DNA of 64,000 nucleotides from Ornithinimicrobium tianjinense (GCF_014636495.1 NZ_BMEM01000002.1:186001-250000), one strand, 5' to 3'. Shown: positions 43,868 through 52,772, counted from the first letter of the stretch. Translations and numbers: made by a program. The notes: generated from the sequence alone by a model not told the origin.

Positions 43868-45613
43868 TCACTCGACGCCGAGGAGGTAGGGGTAGGTCGG
43901 CTGACCGCCGTCGATGACGACGATCTCGGCACCGGTATGCCGCGTCTCCACCTCGGCGAGCAGCGTCGCCAGGCCGCCGGGCTCGGCGCGCGCGCCCGTG
44001 AGCACGGTGAGGACCTCGGCGGCCTCGTGCCACAGACCGTCCAGCACGACGGCCGCGACCGGCTCGAGGTCGTCCCCGACCGCGACGATGTCGCCGTCGA
44101 CGATGCCCAGCCACTGCCCCGTCCGGCAGTGGCCGACCGGTGTCTCGGCGTCCCGCTCCGCCCGGGTCAGGGCCCCAGGACGACAGGCTCTCGCGGCGTC
44201 AGCCATCGCTGCGAGCACCTGCGCGGGCCGGCCCGAGGGGTCCAGCACCGCCAGGGCGGCCAGGCCCTGGACCAGCGTGCCCGTCGGGACGACGTGCGCC
44301 GCGATCCCCTCCCGGGTCGCCTCCTCCGCGGCCGCCTGGGCCACCAGGACCGTGTCCCTGTCGTTGGGCAGCACCACGACGTCGCGGGCCCCGCTGGCCC
44401 GCATCGCCGCGAGCAGCTGCCCGGCCGAGGCGCGGTGCCGCGGACCGGAGGGGACCACCTGCGCGCCGGCACGCACGAGGAGGTCGTGCACACCCTCGCC
44501 CAGGCCGCAGGCCACGACGGCGATGGGTGGAGGCTCGACCGGCGGGGCGTCGGACCGTCCCTGCGACGCCGCACCGTGCGACAGCCGCGCGGCGGGCAGG
44601 GCCGTCCCGTCGGCGAGCGAGGTGAGCCGCACGTCGACGACCACGCCGGCGAGGCTGCCCGCCTCGACCGCCAGGCGTGGGTCGTCCAGGTGCACATGGA
44701 CCTGGTAGTCCTGCGGGCCCCCACCCACCACGACCGAGCTGCCGATGCGGCTCAGGTGGGCACGGAGCCGGTCGGCGCGCTCCGCGTCAGACTCCGTCAG
44801 CAGGAACATCACCTCGACCTCTCCGTCCAGCTCGCCAGCGGCTCCCGGGGCGCCAGGTCCTGAGGCGCAGCTCGCGGACCCCGGCAGGTCAGGGGTCGCC
44901 GTCGGCTGCTGCCACCAGGTGGGCAGGTCGTCCACCGCCAGGTGGGGCCGGTCCTCCAGGACAGCCTGCAGGGCCTCGATCACCAGGACCAGGCCCGCCC
45001 CGCCCGCGTCGACGACGCCGGCGACGGCGAGCGCGGGAAGCAGCCGGGGCGTGTCGGCCAGCGCCTGCTGCGCCTCGGAGAGCGCCTCGCTGACGACGTG
45101 CCCGACCAGGAGCTGGTCATCAGGCTCGCCGTAGAGCGGTCGACCGCGGTCCACCGCGGCCCTGGCCCCTTCCGCGGCCGCGCGGGCCACGGTGAGGATC
45201 GTGCCCTCCACGGGCGCGGCCAGGGCGTCCCAGGCGGTGCGGGCGGCGGTCTCGAAGGCCAGGGCGATCTCCTCCGGCCCGGCCGCCTCGACGTCAGGCC
45301 CGACCGCCTCGGACAGCCCGCGTGTCAGCTGCGAGAGGATCACCCCGGAGTTGCCCCGGGCCCCGAGCAGCATGCCGCGTGCGATCAGCCGCAGCCCCTC
45401 GTCCAGCCGGTCCGTGCCGGCGCCGAGCTGGAACTGCCCCCGGACGAAGTCGAGGGCGGCGTCGAAGGTGAGGTACATGTTGGTGCCCGTGTCCCCGTCG
45501 GCGACCGGAAAGACGTTGAGCGCGTCGATCCGGTCCCGGGCGCCCGCGAGCATCACCCGCGCGGTGACCGCCCAGCGCCGGGCGGTGCGCAGGTCGAGGA
45601 CAGGGCTGGGCAC
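43868..45613 (-). CDS. DAK2-domain protein, fatty acid kinase FakA-like
   Basis: A 581-residue protein. The N-terminal DhaL/DAK2 ATP-binding domain has NVFPVADGDTGTNMYLTFD, LLGARGNSGVILSQLTRG and VDAGGAGLVLVIEAL. The central and C-terminal parts match FakA/YloV (VACGLGEGVHDLLVRAGA; VVLPNDRDTVLVAQAAA). FakA phosphorylates FakB-bound fatty acids for lipid synthesis; no FakB is in the window. It starts with GTG at 45613, 6 nt after TAGGTT, and precedes recG as in many Gram-positives. Confidence 0.87.
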   Translation of the reverse strand: MPSPVLDLRTARRWAVTARVMLAGARDRIDALNVFPVADGDTGTNMYLTFDAALDFVRGQFQLGAGTDRLDEGLRLIARGMLLGARGNSGVILSQLTRGLSEAVGPDVEAAGPEEIALAFETAARTAWDALAAPVEGTILTVARAAAEGARAAVDRGRPLYGEPDDQLLVGHVVSEALSEAQQALADTPRLLPALAVAGVVDAGGAGLVLVIEALQAVLEDRPHLAVDDLPTWWQQPTATPDLPGSASCASGPGAPGAAGELDGEVEVMFLLTESDAERADRLRAHLSRIGSSVVVGGGPQDYQVHVHLDDPRLAVEAGSLAGVVVDVRLTSLADGTALPAARLSHGAASQGRSDAPPVEPPPIAVVACGLGEGVHDLLVRAGAQVVPSGPRHRASAGQLLAAMRASGARDVVVLPNDRDTVLVAQAAAEEATREGIAAHVVPTGTLVQGLAALAVLDPSGRPAQVLAAMADAARACRPGALTRAERDAETPVGHCRTGQWLGIVDGDIVAVGDDLEPVAAVVLDGLWHEAAEVLTVLTGARAEPGGLATLLAEVETRHTGAEIVVIDGGQPTYPYLLGVE

Positions 45614-45619
45614 GCACCT

Positions 45620-45625
45620 AACCTA
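45620..45625 (-). promoter_or_regulatory. -10 element of the leaderless FakA-recG promoter
   Basis: TAGGTT on the minus strand is followed by AGGTGC (6 nt) and the GTG start at 45613. Confidence 0.5.
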
Positions 45626-45665
45626 GCCCGTAGCAGCGACGACCCGAGGCCACCGTCGGGCAGAT

Positions 45666-45695
45666 TTGGGCGGCGGACGGGGCGTCCGGTACGCT
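45666..45695 (+). promoter_or_regulatory. Probable rpmB promoter
   Basis: TTGGGC (45666-45671) and TACGCT (45690-45695) are 18 bp apart. They lie about 80 nt before the rpmB start, giving a normal leader with a ribosome site. Confidence 0.45.
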
Positions 45696-45774
45696 AGTCC
45701 GGTTGCCTGGCGGCCCCCGAGGACGCCGGCCCACACACTTCCGACCGACCACCGATACAGACCAGGAGAACACC

Positions 45775-45960
45775 GTGGCTGCCACTTGCGACGTCTGCGG
45801 CAAGGGACCGAGCTTCGGTCACAGCATCTCGCACTCCCACCGCCGCACCAAGCGCCGCTGGAACCCGAACATCCAGCGCGTGCGTGCGATGGTCGGCGCG
45901 ACCCCGAAGCGTCTCAACGTCTGCACCTCCTGCCTGAAGGCCGGCAAGGTCACCCGCTGA
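45775..45960 (+). CDS. rpmB: 50S ribosomal protein L28
   Basis: A 61-residue ribosomal protein: [31 protein letters not shown] and [13 protein letters not shown]. The two CxxC pairs indicate the zinc-binding form. It starts with GTG at 45775, with AGGAG 8 nt upstream. It is transcribed alone, with a terminator immediately after. Confidence 0.96.
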   Translation: MAATCDVCGKGPSFGHSISHSHRRTKRRWNPNIQRVRAMVGATPKRLNVCTSCLKAGKVTR

Positions 45961-45982
45961 CCTCCTGCCCCCCGGCGTGCGA

Positions 45983-46014
45983 GCCGGCGACACCTCACGG
46001 TGCCGCCGGCTTTT
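45983..46014 (+). terminator. Rho-independent terminator of rpmB
   Basis: GCCGGCGACACC (45983-45994) pairs with GGTGCCGCCGGC (45999-46010), one mismatch, 4-nt loop, followed by TTTT. It is one of the few hairpins in the window with a T run. The thiL gene ends just beyond on the other strand. Confidence 0.8.
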
Positions 46015-46020
46015 CGCATC

Positions 46021-47031
46021 TCACCCGCCGAAGTGGTCCCACCCGCCCACGGACGGGTCGAGCCGACGCCCGCCCAGCCGGACCCCCGGCGCGTCCGTCC
46101 CCACGGCATACCCGAGGAGGACCCAACCGTCCGGCACGGCGGCCGGGTCCGCGAAGGTGGCGAGCAGCTCGTGCTCCTCTCCCCCGCTGAGCACCTGGCG
46201 GATTGCCTCGTCCTGACCGAGCACAGGCACCAGCGCGTCGGCGATGCTGTGCACCGACCCTTCGTCGAGCTCGAGCACGACCCCGCTGGCGCGCGCGACC
46301 CGGTCCGCGTCCCTGACCAGACCGTCCGAGACGTCGATCATCGAGGTGGCCCCGGCACGGGCTGCGACCGGGCCCTGGGTCAGGTCGGTCAGGGGTCGCC
46401 GGTGGTGGTCGAGGAGGGCCTGGAGCGGGCCCTGCCGTCCCTGACCCGACGCTTCGGCACCGGCCCGCAGCAGCTGCCAGCCCGCCCCGGAGCGCCCGAG
46501 CGGACCGGACACCGCCAGCACTTCGCCGGGGCGCGCACCCGAGCGCAGCACCGGCCGCGCCACGCCCTCGCCCAGCTCGCCGAGCGCGGCGACGGTGACG
46601 GTCACCGTGCCCGCCGGGGCCGAGGACAGGTCTCCCCCGACCACCGGCACCCCCGCGCGGGCCGCGGCCCAGGCGATGCCCTCGGTCAGCCCGCGCGCCC
46701 AGGCCAGCGGCAGGTCGGGCGGGGCGACCAGCGTCACCAGCAGTCCCGTCCCCACCCCGCCCATCGCGGCGAGGTCGGCGAGGTTCTGGGTGACGACCTT
46801 GACCCCGACGTCCTCGGCACAGCTCCACTCGTCCAGCCAGTCGCGTCCTCGCACCATCGTGTCGGTGGTGGCGAGCACCGACCCGCGGGGCGCCCGCACG
46901 AGCGCGGTGTCGTCCCCGGGGCCGACCAGGACGCCTGCCGTGGGCTGGTCGGCGAGCGCCGCGAACACCTCGGCCAGCACCCCGGCCTCACCTGCGTCGC
47001 CAAGAGTGTCGCCACGAGTCACGTCAGTCAC
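46021..47031 (-). CDS. thiL: Thiamine-monophosphate kinase
   Basis: A 336-residue enzyme that phosphorylates thiamine phosphate to the active cofactor. Motifs are VGPGDDTALVRAP, TTDTMVRGRDWL, VTQNLADLAAMG, MIDVSDGLVRDADR and LSGGEEHELLATF, all of the AIR-synthase-like fold. I chose GTG at 47031, since TACCGT lies 7 nt upstream in the leaderless arrangement; a GTG at 47040 is an alternative. Confidence 0.94.
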   Translation of the reverse strand: MTDVTRGDTLGDAGEAGVLAEVFAALADQPTAGVLVGPGDDTALVRAPRGSVLATTDTMVRGRDWLDEWSCAEDVGVKVVTQNLADLAAMGGVGTGLLVTLVAPPDLPLAWARGLTEGIAWAAARAGVPVVGGDLSSAPAGTVTVTVAALGELGEGVARPVLRSGARPGEVLAVSGPLGRSGAGWQLLRAGAEASGQGRQGPLQALLDHHRRPLTDLTQGPVAARAGATSMIDVSDGLVRDADRVARASGVVLELDEGSVHSIADALVPVLGQDEAIRQVLSGGEEHELLATFADPAAVPDGWVLLGYAVGTDAPGVRLGGRRLDPSVGGWDHFGG

Positions 47032-47038
47032 GGAGAGC

Positions 47039-47044
47039 ACGGTA
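47039..47044 (-). promoter_or_regulatory. -10 element of a possible leaderless thiL promoter
   Basis: TACCGT on the minus strand is 7 nt from the GTG at 47031. The divergent Lrp-like gene starts 45 bp away with a proper ribosome site, so the two genes share a very short control region. Confidence 0.4.
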
Positions 47045-47075
47045 ACCTCCGGAGGACAGCCACCAGGAGGCAACA

Positions 47076-47309
47076 GTGATCAGGGCCTACATCCTCATCC
47101 AGACCGAGGTCGGCGCCAGCGCCTCGGTGACCACCGCGGTGCGTGAGCTTCCCGGCGTCGAGTCGGCGGACGACGTGGCCGGCCCCTACGACGTGATCGC
47201 CGTCGTCACCGCGCACACCGTGCAGGAGCTGGGGCGAGAGGTCATCGCCAAGGTCCAGGCCGTCCCGAGGATCACCCGCACCACCACATGCACCGTCGTC
47301 GAGTTCTGA
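47076..47309 (+). CDS. Stand-alone Lrp/AsnC ligand-binding (RAM) domain protein
   Basis: A 77-residue protein: MIRAYILIQTEVGASASVTTAV is the start of the alpha-beta RAM fold, with LPGVESADDVAGPYDVIAVV and TTTCTVVEF. There is no helix-turn-helix, so it cannot bind DNA alone. Such one-domain members may sense amino acids and modulate full-length Lrp proteins. It starts with GTG at 47076 after AGGAGG. It overlaps the next gene by 22 bp. Confidence 0.88.
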   Translation: MIRAYILIQTEVGASASVTTAVRELPGVESADDVAGPYDVIAVVTAHTVQELGREVIAKVQAVPRITRTTTCTVVEF

Positions 47310-47755
47310 CGGCGACGGCGATCCTCCTGCTCACTGCTCTGGGCGGCTGCGCGGACGACGCCGTCAAGGCCGTGCCGTTCGGGGAGTCGGACTCCGTGGC
47401 CTGCCGGGCGGTCGCCGACCACTGGCCCGCGCGCGTCGGCGACCTCGAGCCTCGCGTCACCGCGGTGCAGTCACGCGGCGTCGCCGCCTGGGGCGACCCG
47501 CCTGTCGTCGCCCGCTGCGGCAAGCAGCCGCTGGGCCCGACCGAGGACCCCTGCATCGACATCAACGGCATCGACTGGGTGGCCACCACCCTCGACGACG
47601 GGGGCACGATGTTCACGACCTACGGCCGGACCCCGGCGATCGAGGTGCTCGTGCCGGCAGCCTACGACAGCGCCCCCCTGCGCCTGCCCGCCTTCACCGA
47701 GGCCGCCTCGCAGATCGAGCAGACGCTGGGCCGCTGCACCGCGGCCACCGGCTGA
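47288..47755 (+). CDS. DUF3515 lipoprotein
   Basis: A 155-residue probable lipoprotein: MHRRRVLTATAILLLTALGGC has n- and h-regions with an LGGC-type lipobox, Cys21 the lipid site. DUF3515 patterns include CRAVADHWPARV, VAAWGDPPVVARCG and CIDINGIDWVAT. It is conserved near thiL and ddl in actinobacteria and has unknown function. It overlaps the RAM-domain gene by 22 bp, indicating translational coupling. Confidence 0.88.
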   Translation: MHRRRVLTATAILLLTALGGCADDAVKAVPFGESDSVACRAVADHWPARVGDLEPRVTAVQSRGVAAWGDPPVVARCGKQPLGPTEDPCIDINGIDWVATTLDDGGTMFTTYGRTPAIEVLVPAAYDSAPLRLPAFTEAASQIEQTLGRCTAATG

Positions 47756-47791
47756 GGGCCTGCCCCGGGGGGAGGGCGTCGGCCGAGCGCG

Positions 47792-48922
47792 TCAGCGCAG
47801 CCCGAGCGGCCGCTCCAGCGCCAGCGCGATGAGCTCGTCGACGAGCTCGGCATACGTCATCCCGGACGCCGCCCAGGCCTGGGGGTACATCGAGAAGGGC
47901 GTGAAGCCGGGCATGGTGTTGATCTCGTTGATGATGACCTCACCGCCCGCGGTCACGAAGCAGTCGACGCGCGCGAGCCCCTCACAGCCGGCGGCCTCGA
48001 ACGCGGTCTGCGCGATCCGCCGCATCTCCTCGCGCACCTCGGGAGCGACGTCGGCCGGGACCTTGATCCGGACGCTGTCCTCGTCGAGGTACTTGGCCTC
48101 GAAGTCGTAGAACTCGTGCCCCCCGCCCACGACGGTGATCTCGCCGCACTCGCTGACCCGCGGCAGCTCGGCACCCCGCCCCTGGAGCACGCCGCACTCG
48201 ATCTCGCGACCGACGATCCCCTGCTCCACGAGCACCTTGGGGTCGTGGACGCGCGCCTTCTCGACGGCCGCCTCGAGCTCGTCGGGGTGGTCGACCTTGT
48301 AGACCCCCACCGAGGACCCGGCGCGCGCCGGCTTGACGAAGACCGGGAAGTGCAGCGACGAGGCGGCGTCCAGCGCGGCCGCGCGGTCCCGGCGCCAGTC
48401 GAGGTCGCTGATGACCGCGTAGGGGCCCACCGCCAGGCCGGCCGCCGCGAAGATCAGCTTCATCACGTGCTTGTCCATCATGGCCGCCGAGGCCAGGACC
48501 CCGCACCCGACGTAGCGGATGTCGGCCAGCTCGAGCAGCCCCTGGATCGTGCCGTCCTCACCGAACGGCCCGTGGAGGAGCGGGAAGACGACGTGCACCT
48601 CACCCAGGTCGGTCGTGGTGCCGTCCTCGGCCACCACCCGCAGGTCGCGGTCCCGACCGCCCATCGGCACGACGACCTGGCGTCCCGTGTCGGGCACCCG
48701 CGGCAGCCGACCGTCACGGATCTCCAGCGCGCCGGGCTCGTCGTCGACGAGCACCCACCGGCCCTCGCCGGTGATCCCGATCGGCACGACGTCGTAGCGC
48801 TCGCGGTCCAGCGTGCGCAGCACGCTCGCGGCGGTGGCGCACGAGATCGCGTGCTCCTCGGAGCGGCCGCCGAAGACGACGGCCACGCGGATGCGGTCGG
48901 GGCTGGCTGGGTCGGTGCTCAT
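47792..48922 (-). CDS. ddl: D-alanine--D-alanine ligase
   Basis: A 376-residue ATP-grasp enzyme that makes the D-Ala-D-Ala end of peptidoglycan. Motifs are VVFGGRSEEHAISC, HGPFGEDGTIQGLLE, VGCGVLASAAMMDKH, FVKPARAGSSVGV and NEINTMPGFTPFSMYP. The family's Ser-Tyr pair that favours D-Ala (not D-lactate) is not resolved by eye. ATG at 48922 lies 8 nt after TAGCAT. It ends near DUF3515 on the other strand. Confidence 0.95.
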   Translation of the reverse strand: MSTDPASPDRIRVAVVFGGRSEEHAISCATAASVLRTLDRERYDVVPIGITGEGRWVLVDDEPGALEIRDGRLPRVPDTGRQVVVPMGGRDRDLRVVAEDGTTTDLGEVHVVFPLLHGPFGEDGTIQGLLELADIRYVGCGVLASAAMMDKHVMKLIFAAAGLAVGPYAVISDLDWRRDRAAALDAASSLHFPVFVKPARAGSSVGVYKVDHPDELEAAVEKARVHDPKVLVEQGIVGREIECGVLQGRGAELPRVSECGEITVVGGGHEFYDFEAKYLDEDSVRIKVPADVAPEVREEMRRIAQTAFEAAGCEGLARVDCFVTAGGEVIINEINTMPGFTPFSMYPQAWAASGMTYAELVDELIALALERPLGLR

Positions 48923-48982
48923 CGCGCCCGATGCTAGTCGGCCCCCGGCCCTGCTCCGGTATGGCGCGCCCCGCCGCCCGGG

Positions 48983-49987
48983 TCAGGCGCGCTCGTGCTT
49001 GAGCGCACGGGTCATCAGGGCGGTGGTGAGCTGCTCGGGGGTCGCCTGACCCGCCACCACCGCCGTGACGCCCTCGCAGATCGGCATGCTCACGCCGTTG
49101 CGCCCGGCCAGGGCCACGACGGCTCCGCACGACTTCACGCCCTCGGCGGTCTCGTGCGGCACCGCGAGGACCTCCTCGACGGGGACGCCGCGCCCCAGGG
49201 CCACGCCGACCCGGTGGTTGCGCGACAGGGGCGACATGCAGGTCGCGATGAGGTCGCCCACGCCGGCGAGGCCCATGAGCGTCGCCGGCTCACCCCCCAG
49301 CGCCTGCCCGAGCCGGGTGATCTCCGCCAGACCGCGTGTGATCAGCGAGGACTTGGTGTTGTCGCCGTAGCCCAGGCCCTCGGCCATGCCCACCGCGAGC
49401 GCGATGACGTTCTTGACGGCCCCACCGATCTCGGCGCCCACCACGTCGGTCTGGGTGTAGGGGCGGAAGTAGGGCTGCACCACCAGCTCGGCGACGCGCT
49501 CGGCCGCCGCGTGGTCGGTGCCCGCGACCACGCTGGCGGCCGGCTGCCGCTGGGCGATCTCCCGGCTGAGGTTGGGTCCGGTGACGACCACGATGCGGTC
49601 GCGCTCGATGCCGGAGGCCTCGATCACCTCGCTCATCCGCAGCCCGGTGCCGAGCTCGATGCCCTTCATGAGCGAGACGACGATCGCCTCGCGCGGGATG
49701 GTCGAGCCCCACGCCTCCAGGTTGGCGCGCAGGCTCTGCGACGGCACGGCCAGCACGACGAGCTCGGCGCCCTCCACCGCCGCTGCGGGGTCGGTGGTCG
49801 CCGTGACCTTCGCGGGCAGCACCGTCTCGGTGAGGTAGTCCGGGTTGCGGTGCTCCTCGGCGATGCCGCGGGCCACCTCCTCGCGGCGTGCCCAGAGCGT
49901 CACCTTCTCGGTCGCCTCGCCGTCCGCCAGCACCTGCGCGAAGGCCGTCCCCCAGCTGCCGGCCCCCAGCACCGCCGACCTGCTCAC
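48983..49987 (-). CDS. gpsA: Glycerol-3-phosphate dehydrogenase [NAD(P)+]
   Basis: A 334-residue enzyme producing sn-glycerol 3-phosphate for phospholipids. The nucleotide site is VLGAGSWGTAFAQVL. Other motifs are LAVPSQSLRANL, TGPNLSREIAQ, GAVKNVIALAVGMAEG and MGLAGVGDLIATC. GTG at 49987 overlaps the plsC stop (GTGA) and has GGAAGGAG upstream. It supplies substrate for the acyltransferase encoded just before it. Confidence 0.95.
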   Translation of the reverse strand: MSRSAVLGAGSWGTAFAQVLADGEATEKVTLWARREEVARGIAEEHRNPDYLTETVLPAKVTATTDPAAAVEGAELVVLAVPSQSLRANLEAWGSTIPREAIVVSLMKGIELGTGLRMSEVIEASGIERDRIVVVTGPNLSREIAQRQPAASVVAGTDHAAAERVAELVVQPYFRPYTQTDVVGAEIGGAVKNVIALAVGMAEGLGYGDNTKSSLITRGLAEITRLGQALGGEPATLMGLAGVGDLIATCMSPLSRNHRVGVALGRGVPVEEVLAVPHETAEGVKSCGAVVALAGRNGVSMPICEGVTAVVAGQATPEQLTTALMTRALKHERA

Positions 49988-50736
49988 GAACGCTCCTTCC
50001 GGTCCTGCTCGCCAGGCTTCATGACGTACGGGCGGTCCGGGGGCGTCTCGCCCCGCAGCTCGGCCACCAGCGCGGTGATCGCCTTCATCACGCGCGCCGT
50101 CGCCTCGATCTGCGCGCGCGGGTCGTCGGCGCGGTCCAGGAGGTCGGAGAGGTCGACCGGCGGACCGGCCTTGACCTTCTGCACCGGGCGCTTCAGGAGG
50201 TTGCCGGGCCGCCGGGCGTAGCGCGCCAGCACCTCCTGCGCGCCCCACTGGCCCACGGGGATCACCGGAGCACCGCTCGCGAGCGCCAGCCGGCCGACGC
50301 CGGGTCGGGCCCTCATCGGCCACAGGTCGGGGTCGCGGGTCAGCGTGCCCTCGGGCATGATCGCGACGCACTTGCCCTCGCGCAGCGCCTTCTCCGCCTC
50401 GACGAGGGCGTCCCCGGCCCGCGACGTGGCGCGGTAGACCGGCACCTGCTGCAGGTGCCGCAGCGCGGCCCCCACGACGGGGACCTCGAAGAGCGCCGAC
50501 TTGGCCAGGAAGAACGGCGCCCGCCCGTGGTCGACGAGGTAGTGGCCCAGCATGAAGGGGTCCACCTCGGAGTAGTGGTTGCTCGCGACGATGAACCCGC
50601 CCTCCGGGGGCAGGTGCTCCCCGCCCGTCCACTCGCGCCGGGTGATCGCGAGCAGCACGGGTCGCACGACCCCGATCACGAGGTCGTAGGACCACGGCAG
50701 CTTCTGGGTGATGGGGCGGCGCTTCACGGGCCTCAT
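49984..50736 (-). CDS. plsC: 1-acyl-sn-glycerol-3-phosphate acyltransferase
   Basis: A 250-residue membrane-associated acyltransferase. The HX4D motif is in SNHYSEVDPFMLGH, the EGT motif in MPEGTLTRD, and APVIPVGQWG matches block IV. It uses acyl-CoA or acyl-ACP to form phosphatidate. The start is taken as ATG at 50736. It is the first gene of plsC-gpsA and is divergent from cofC, with a 37-bp gap. Confidence 0.9.
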   Translation of the reverse strand: MRPVKRRPITQKLPWSYDLVIGVVRPVLLAITRREWTGGEHLPPEGGFIVASNHYSEVDPFMLGHYLVDHGRAPFFLAKSALFEVPVVGAALRHLQQVPVYRATSRAGDALVEAEKALREGKCVAIMPEGTLTRDPDLWPMRARPGVGRLALASGAPVIPVGQWGAQEVLARYARRPGNLLKRPVQKVKAGPPVDLSDLLDRADDPRAQIEATARVMKAITALVAELRGETPPDRPYVMKPGEQDRKERS

Positions 50737-50773
50737 CTTTGCATCGCACCGCCCCGCTCGCGAGGATGCGTGC

Positions 50774-51394
50774 GTGAGGATCGAGCCGGAGCCGACGCCG
50801 TGGCACGTCGTGATCCCCGTCAAGCACGCGCACCTGGCCAAGAGCCGGCTCGCCCCGCCCCCGCCGCTCTCCCGGCCCGAGCTCGCCCGCGCCGTGGCCC
50901 GGGACACCCTGGAGGCGGTATGCCGTGCCGTTCCCCCCGACCAGGTCACCGTCGTCACCTCCGACCTGGACGCAGCCGGGGCGGCCGCCGGGCTGGGTGC
51001 CGCGGTGGTGCCGGATCCCGACGAAGGGCTCGACGCGGCGGTGCGCGCCGGTCTCGCGGCGTCCGCCGGGCCCTGGTTCGCCGTCCTGCTCGGTGACCTG
51101 CCCACCCTGACCCCCGCCGAGCTGAACGCCGCGCTCGACGCGTGCGCGGCATACCCCTCCGCAGTGGTCCCCGACGCCCAGGGCAGCGGCACGGTGCTGC
51201 TCACCTCGACCCAGGGACACCCCGAACCACGGTTCGGGGCCGGGTCCGCGGCGCGGCACGCGTCGACCGCCACGCTCCTGCCGCTGGACCTGCCCCGGCT
51301 GCGCAGGGACGTGGACACCTGGGCCGACCTGGGCGAGGCGCTGGCCCTGGGCCTGGGTCCGGCCACGCGCGCCGCCCTGGCGCACCTAGAGTGA
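50774..51394 (+). CDS. cofC: 2-phospho-L-lactate/phosphoenolpyruvate guanylyltransferase (CofC/FbiD)
   Basis: A 206-residue nucleotidyltransferase of coenzyme F420 synthesis. The segment WHVVIPVKHAHLAKSRL, ARDTLEAVCRAV, GDLPTLTPAELN and RFGAGSAARHAS match the family. This implies F420 is made; other F420 genes are outside. GTG at 50774 was chosen from alignment memory (short N-terminus before HVVIPVK); an in-frame start at 50708 would overlap plsC. Confidence 0.88.
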   Translation: MRIEPEPTPWHVVIPVKHAHLAKSRLAPPPPLSRPELARAVARDTLEAVCRAVPPDQVTVVTSDLDAAGAAAGLGAAVVPDPDEGLDAAVRAGLAASAGPWFAVLLGDLPTLTPAELNAALDACAAYPSAVVPDAQGSGTVLLTSTQGHPEPRFGAGSAARHASTATLLPLDLPRLRRDVDTWADLGEALALGLGPATRAALAHLE

Positions 51395-51400
51395 GGTGCC

Positions 51401-51634
51401 ATGCAGGCGAGCGTGCACTCCTTCGACCTCGAGACCCGGACGGGCAGCGTGCTGCTCGACACCGGCCGGCTGCTGCCCTTCGACGCGGCCGTCTTCGACG
51501 CCAGCTCGCTGCGGCACCTGCGGACCGGCCAGCGGGTCTCCGTCGAGGTCGAGCCCGAGGACCCCGAGACCCCTGGTGCGCACCTCACCCGGCTGTGGAT
51601 CGTCGGGATCGGCGAGGGCGAGACGATCCGCTGA
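51401..51634 (+). CDS. Small cold-shock/OB-like protein following cofC
   Basis: A 77-residue all-beta protein: MQASVHSFDLETRTGSVLLD, LPFDAAVFDA and LRTGQRVSVEVE. The pattern SVxxFDxxTxxGSVxxD...G is like a cold-shock domain, but the aromatic RNA-binding motifs of CspA are missing. It is regularly found after cofC in actinobacteria. It begins 6 bp after the cofC stop. Function unknown. Confidence 0.75.
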   Translation: MQASVHSFDLETRTGSVLLDTGRLLPFDAAVFDASSLRHLRTGQRVSVEVEPEDPETPGAHLTRLWIVGIGEGETIR

Positions 51635-51635
51635 C

Positions 51636-52766
51636 TCAGGGACGGCCGAGGTGGTCGGGCAGCCGCACCTCCAGACCCAGCCAGGTGGCGAGGTCCTCGA
51701 TCTCGGCGACCACGCGCTCCCGCCGGGCGGCGCTCCAGGCGCCGTCCTCGTGCAGGGCGTCGACCCGCAGCACACCGGCCTTGCGGTCGGCGGTGGCGTC
51801 GAGCTTGCCGACGAGCGTGTCACCGTCCAGCACCGGCAGCGCGTAGTAGCCCCACCGCCGCCGGGCCCTGGGCTTGTACATCTCCAGCACGTAGTCGAAC
51901 GCGAACAGCTCGCCCATCCGGGTGCGGTCGAAGACGAGGCGGTCGATCGGGCAGAGCAGCGCCGCGCGGCCGCGCCACGACGCCCCGTCCAGGTAGTCCG
52001 GATGGACGCGCCAGGTCCCCCGGACCCCCTCGACGACGGCCTCCTCCCCCGCGGTGCCCCCGTCGACGGACTCCGTGGGGCACTGCGGGCCGCGCGGGCG
52101 CAGCAGCCCCAGGGCGGCCAGCCGACGCCGGTCCTGCTCCTCGCGCGCCTCGGACAGAGGCACGGTGGGCCCGTCGGGGTAGACCCGTCCCGCCAGGTCC
52201 CAGACGCGCTGACCGCGCTCGCGGCCAGAGACCGCCACCTCGCCCCGCGCCGTCATGAAGTCGAGGAGCCGCTGGACGTTCTTGGCATCGGTCCAGCCGC
52301 TCGAGCGCCACGGCACCTCCACCGAGTCAGGCAGCGCCCCGGTCACGGACGGTCCTTCCGACTCCAGGGCCGCGAGGATGTCCCGCCGGGCGCGGTCGTT
52401 GGCGGCCACCCAGTCGGCGTTGGCCCGCTGGTAGGGACGCAGCTCGTCGCTGCCGGGGTGGGACGTCGGCCAGGCCGCCATCTCGGCCCGGTAGAGCGCG
52501 AGGTCCTCGGCCGGCCGGACGTGCCCCAGCAGCTCGACCAGCACCCGCTCGGCCAGGAGCCGGTCGAGCTCGCCCGGGTCGTAGGCCGACCCCAGCCGCG
52601 TCCACAGCACGAGGTGCTGGGCGGGCGCAACAGCCGTGACGGGGTCGATCTGCAGGTGCGTGAGCTCGCGCACCGTCTCGACGACGTCGCCGGGGCGCTC
52701 GCGGGTGAGCAGCTGGGCCCGGACGGCGACCCTGCGGGCGTCACGTCGGCTGAGCTCGTGGACCAT
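51636..52766 (-). CDS. YcaQ/AlkX-like winged-helix DNA glycosylase family protein
   Basis: A 376-residue protein of the HTH_42 (YcaQ) family. The proposed catalytic QxD motif is visible as HLQIDPV (Gln39, Asp41), followed by APAQHLVLWTRLG. The C-terminal part RRWGYYALPVLDGDTLVGKLD is also typical. Characterised relatives unhook DNA crosslinks or remove alkylated bases. ATG at 52766 lies 6 nt after TAGATT, a leaderless arrangement. Confidence 0.82.
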   Translation of the reverse strand: MVHELSRRDARRVAVRAQLLTRERPGDVVETVRELTHLQIDPVTAVAPAQHLVLWTRLGSAYDPGELDRLLAERVLVELLGHVRPAEDLALYRAEMAAWPTSHPGSDELRPYQRANADWVAANDRARRDILAALESEGPSVTGALPDSVEVPWRSSGWTDAKNVQRLLDFMTARGEVAVSGRERGQRVWDLAGRVYPDGPTVPLSEAREEQDRRRLAALGLLRPRGPQCPTESVDGGTAGEEAVVEGVRGTWRVHPDYLDGASWRGRAALLCPIDRLVFDRTRMGELFAFDYVLEMYKPRARRRWGYYALPVLDGDTLVGKLDATADRKAGVLRVDALHEDGAWSAARRERVVAEIEDLATWLGLEVRLPDHLGRP

Positions 52767-52772
52767 CCAGCC

